A DNA stretch of 64,000 bases. Source: Trichomonas vaginalis G3. Lineage: Eukaryota > Parabasalia > Trichomonadida > Trichomonadidae. Positions 61,110 through 64,000 of this stretch are shown piece after piece (the first letter of the stretch is position 1; every line of letters starts with the position of its first letter). Location: assembly GCF_026262505.1 (NCBI RefSeq), contig NC_067208.1, positions 18,919,962 to 18,983,961 on the forward strand, read 5' to 3'. The translations under genes were made by a program, and so were the position numbers. The notes below the pieces were generated by a model. That model was not told the DNA's origin. It ran no database searches and saw only the letters and a list, made by a program, of their open reading frames with translations.

Positions 61110-61250
61110 TGGTGGACGTCGGACATTCGTTTGTGGCTTAACCGTCGGACCACAACGATAAAAATCTCGACAAAACATATACGATGAAGTCTCAACAAAA
61201 CATTTACGATGAAGTCTTAACAAAAAATATACGATGAAATCTATTTCCTG
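61110..61250. repeat. Short array D locus with CGTCGGAC flank
   Basis: GACGTCGGACATTCGTTTGTG and GTCGGACCACAACGATAAAAA flanks (the second is also beside array A) are followed by about three 25-26 base units of the AACAAAACATTTACGATGAA word. Confidence 0.75.
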
Positions 61251-61269
61251 TGTTGTTGTCAAAATGTCA

Positions 61270-61804
61270 TGTTGTCACACTTTTTCAAAAAGATGTTAGT
61301 TGACCGAGTGACCGAGTGACCGAGTGACCTGGTCGCCTAAAATATATTTTTTCTATCTTAAGGAAATTCATGAAAATTCACCTGTTGAATTTTGTATAAA
61401 AAGCAAACCCGCTGTTTTCCGCGGGTTGGTATATTCTTCACAAAATGCTTGTTTTGAGGTCGAGCCACTTTTGGCTCCACCTCTTTTTTCAACCAAAAAC
61501 TCATTTTTGTCGAATTCAGCACAAAATTCATGAAAATTCAACGGGTGAGAAAACAGGTGAGAAAACAGGTGAGAAAACGGGTGAAATCTCACCTCTTCAC
61601 CTAAACATTATTTTTCAATACTTTTTCAGCACTTTTCCGTAGTTATATATGAAAGACAATTCGGGATGAAATTTCTTCATCTGATATAGTCCTACCGGCG
61701 TTTGTAAAGATATAGTCTAACGGTTTTGTATCTGCTACTTTTGTTCTTTGTTTTTCAACCTGAAACATTTAATATATGTAAAAATATATGGTTTTAAAAA
61801 CGTT
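61270..61804. other. Repeat-rich stretch with gene fragments
   Basis: GAGTGACC words at about 61295-61330, a second piece of the KilA-N gene (61385-61450, with a CCGCTGTTTTCCGCGGG hairpin), a word hairpin at 61545-61605, and a fragment of the 300-residue protein family at about 61620-61770. No complete gene. Confidence 0.65.
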
Positions 61805-62389
61805 TTAAAATTGTATGCCATATAGCTTCTTGAATTTGTTAAGATATAGTCTAATGTATTTTCCATCTGTATCTCTAGCGTTTACATAAGCACAGCCTTC
61901 CTTAGTAAAACATACTTGTAATTTTCTATAGTTTACGCCGGTATAAAAGTAGAAAGAGTCTTGTTCTTCGCTATAGTAGTAAAACTCAAACGTATGCTTG
62001 CCATAGTCTGTAATTTCAATTGTTTCATCTTCTAGTTCGTCGACAAATTCGAATACAATATCTCTTAATTTACCTTTGTTCTTATTGTTTTCAGAACAAG
62101 TGACCCAACGCAAGTTTTCAAGTCTATTGTCATTTCTTATACGGTTTATATGGTCTACAAAAGGTAGATTGTTAGGGTTCGGTATAAAATGAGTTGCAAT
62201 GACAACATGTTTAAGATAGTGTTTTCCACCAATCCTCATCCTAGCATATCCGTCATTTCGCTCACATTCGCTTAAAACTCTTTTTGTCTTTTTGTTTCTG
62301 ACTTCAAATGACTCACAACAGTGAATTTCATATTTCTCATCTAACAAACAAGTTTCCCAACGGTCTTCTCCAACAAACTCAGCGTACAT
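61805..62389 (-). CDS. HNH endonuclease (NUMOD4/AP2-like homing type)
   Basis: Starts MYAEFVGEDRWETCLLDEKY at 62389, 194 residues. YEIHCCESFEVRNKKTKRVL then YARMRIGGKHYLKHVVIATH is a NUMOD4-type block. PFVDHINRIRNDNRLENLRW gives the HNH motif (DH, then N, N and W), followed by CSENNKNKG. Free-standing HNH genes spread by cutting alleles that lack them. In copy 1 only a stub remains at the same place beside PolB. Looks whole here. Confidence 0.8.
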   Translation of the reverse strand: MYAEFVGEDRWETCLLDEKYEIHCCESFEVRNKKTKRVLSECERNDGYARMRIGGKHYLKHVVIATHFIPNPNNLPFVDHINRIRNDNRLENLRWVTCSENNKNKGKLRDIVFEFVDELEDETIEITDYGKHTFEFYYYSEEQDSFYFYTGVNYRKLQVCFTKEGCAYVNARDTDGKYIRLYLNKFKKLYGIQF

Positions 62390-62430
62390 TTCAAATAAAA
62401 TAAAAAAAATATATTGTTTTAAAAAATGTT

Positions 62431-63990
62431 TTATTTCATGCAATGTTTAACTATTTCACCATCTTCCTTAACAGCCCAGTACTTACGCTTCGATATTACA
62501 TGAACTTCGGAAAATACCTTATCTAGCTTAAAACAGCCCATCTTCTCACCGACCATTCCCATTTCAATGAGTTTGTTGTACCCTTCTTCGTTCGTCATGA
62601 GTGCGTCAATGTTCTCATAGTAAACCTTCACTTTCGATTTGACTTCGGAGAAGAATTTGTTGTAGTTGTCAAGGACTGCCTTTGCGAACTGAGGGTAAGA
62701 CCAATGTTCGACAATAGGTTTTAATGTGGTTACTAAGCCACTTTGACCTTGAGTGAATTCGTACTTCAAAACAAAAGGAGAAAACCTTTCAACAAAGTTG
62801 TCGACCTTCTCATAATGTTTTACTCTTCATCTCTTGAGGTTTTTTAATGGAATATCCCCATGTCGAATTCATAAGCAATTGAGTGTCATTGCAAGTTTGG
62901 GGTTTGAAGCTTTCCTAATATCATAGAGTTGTTGTATGACTTTTCCAACTGTATAGTTCCTTCCCGGGAACTCACCATCTTCGTTTGGAATTCCAGTCGG
63001 GATATATTGACAAACCTCATGTATGCAGCGTTAAGGTCGACATAGTATATCTTTTCATCTGAGTCGAACTTGTCGCAACCAATTGGTCCAGTTTGTGGAA
63101 ATTCAAGTGAGTCTTATCTTCTGAGAAACTTCTCCTGTTATCTCATAAACATCGTCGAAGCAACCTGTTTCATATAAAACCTTCTGACCTAACTCAGATG
63201 CTCTCCAATACAATTTGACGTCAATTGGATGTCTCAATGGAAGTTTGTTTATAGCATCTTGAAGTTCTTGCAACCTCATTGGAAGTTCTTCTGGTTCAGG
63301 TTGGTATCCGAACAATCCAACTCCTTGTGGAATTGTGTACTTCTTTTGTACTAGAACTTTGTCTGGAACAACTTTTGGTCTTGCTAACAGTGAAAAGTTT
63401 GTTTCGTCTTTTGGTACAAAAGTTTCTGTCAGCTTGTCATCTGGAATTGGTTCCAACAAACCTTTCTCGAAAAGAATGTTAACAGCTCTGACAATGTTGC
63501 ACTTGCCTTTCCGAACAATGGGTTTGTAAGACTTTCGTTCAACATGAAGTGGTTGTGGACAATTACAATCTTCAACCATGGTAAGTCTTTGTCAACAACA
63601 TAGTCGTCATGTGAAGAACCTTTAGCTGTAGGTATGTTGACTCGGATATTGACATTTGCCAACGGTGCAACTTTTTGCCAATTGACCTCTGAGAATGTAC
63701 CTTGTCTTCACACCATGACTCAAGATACTTCATCTTCTCTTCTGTAAACAAGACCAGAGTTCCTGAGACATGTAAGAATACAAGGTTCATATGACAATTG
63801 TTTCAATTGAATTGTAAATTCCATACCTTGTCAAGTCAATGTCAGACTTATTTATGAACGGGAAGTATCCAGCATGTTGTCTGACTGCTTGAGGGTTAGG
63901 TTGGTACCATTCGAACTTGACACTTGCAATTCCTTCAATTGCGTTCAAAATGTCTGAGTCGGAGTCAAACATTTGTTCTCTCTTTGTAGT
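62431..63990 (-). pseudogene. Protein-primed DNA polymerase B (element part, broken, runs to window edge)
   Basis: The same protein as in copy 1: VYYENIDALMTN (motif C) near 62600, with the other motifs in order up to QPNPQAVRQHAGYFP near 63900. Looks broken, about six breaks. It continues beyond the window. Confidence 0.8.
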
Positions 63991-64000
63991 CTTGAAAGCG

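Larger units (their letters stand above)
45512..64000. mobile_element. Polinton/Maverick element, copy 2 (cut by window end)
   Basis: Starts with the AGGTAGTGGGGCTTCCAGGC terminus. The visible gene order is methylase end piece, coiled-coil structural gene, major capsid, minor capsid, SF3 helicase, ATPase, KilA-N set, HNH and PolB. This is the 22.1-38.6 kb block of copy 1 in reverse. The integrase and fibre genes would lie beyond the window. It is a fossil with whole genes (ATPase, minor capsid, KilA-N, HNH) and broken ones, a dozen or more breaks in view. Close similarity to copy 1 suggests a young age. Confidence 0.9.

Overview
The window reads as nuclear DNA of a parabasalid flagellate, most likely Trichomonas vaginalis or a close relative. 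The evidence is AT-rich DNA, intronless genes for flagellar and coiled-coil proteins (an axonemal dynein heavy chain, a sperm-tail PG-rich protein), a Pmp-type surface protein, initiator-like TCAYW motifs just before several start codons, and two very large Polinton/Maverick (virus-like) elements. The species is inferred; no rRNA or other marker gene is present. LAYOUT. 1-10.5 kb: host genes, all on the minus strand: the 5' part of a dynein heavy chain, three coiled-coil proteins and a STPGPGAY-repeat protein. A long inverted repeat (1461-3477), itself split by a 1.1 kb TA-flanked DNA transposon, lies between the first two genes. 10.5-14.9 kb: non-coding DNA dominated by a 2.7 kb foldback element (11622-14315) whose arms are tandem 120-bp units, each unit being a hairpin. 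14.9-40.3 kb: Polinton copy 1, bounded by inverted AGGTA...GGGGCTTCCAGGC termini. It carries an N6-adenine methylase, phage-like fibre shaft and tip proteins, an RVE-type integrase, protein-primed PolB, KilA-N proteins, a packaging ATPase, an SF3 helicase, a candidate minor capsid protein and the major capsid protein. 40.3-45.5 kb: a host island with many perfect GC-rich hairpins and one Pmp-type beta-helix membrane protein gene. 45.5-64 kb: Polinton copy 2, cut by the window end. It carries the homologous block in inverted orientation, a richer set of KilA-N/T5orf172 genes, an HNH endonuclease and a tRNA-like sequence with pol III boxes. HOW THE PARTS FIT. Both Polintons look like dead genomes of the same virus-like lineage: roughly ten breaks in copy 1, and a dozen or more in the visible part of copy 2. 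Where they align they look closely similar by eye, so they are fairly young. Many genes are tightly packed, and three kinds of divergent gene pair share spacers of only 17-18 bp. MOST UNUSUAL STRUCTURE. The KilA-N regions contain bipartite tandem arrays. A conserved flank (CGTCGGAC), a tandem array, a partly conserved core spacer, more of the same array, and then the start of a homologous small gene recur at three loci. The 21-22 bp repeat word is completely different at each locus. A fourth, shorter locus shares only the flank and a fourth word. Beside them lies a family of hairpins whose stem words change on both sides together (AGGTGA/TCACCT, AGGTTA/TAACCT, GGGTA/TACCC). Together these look like iteron-like or operator-like sites that swap recognition words. 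Their function is inference.
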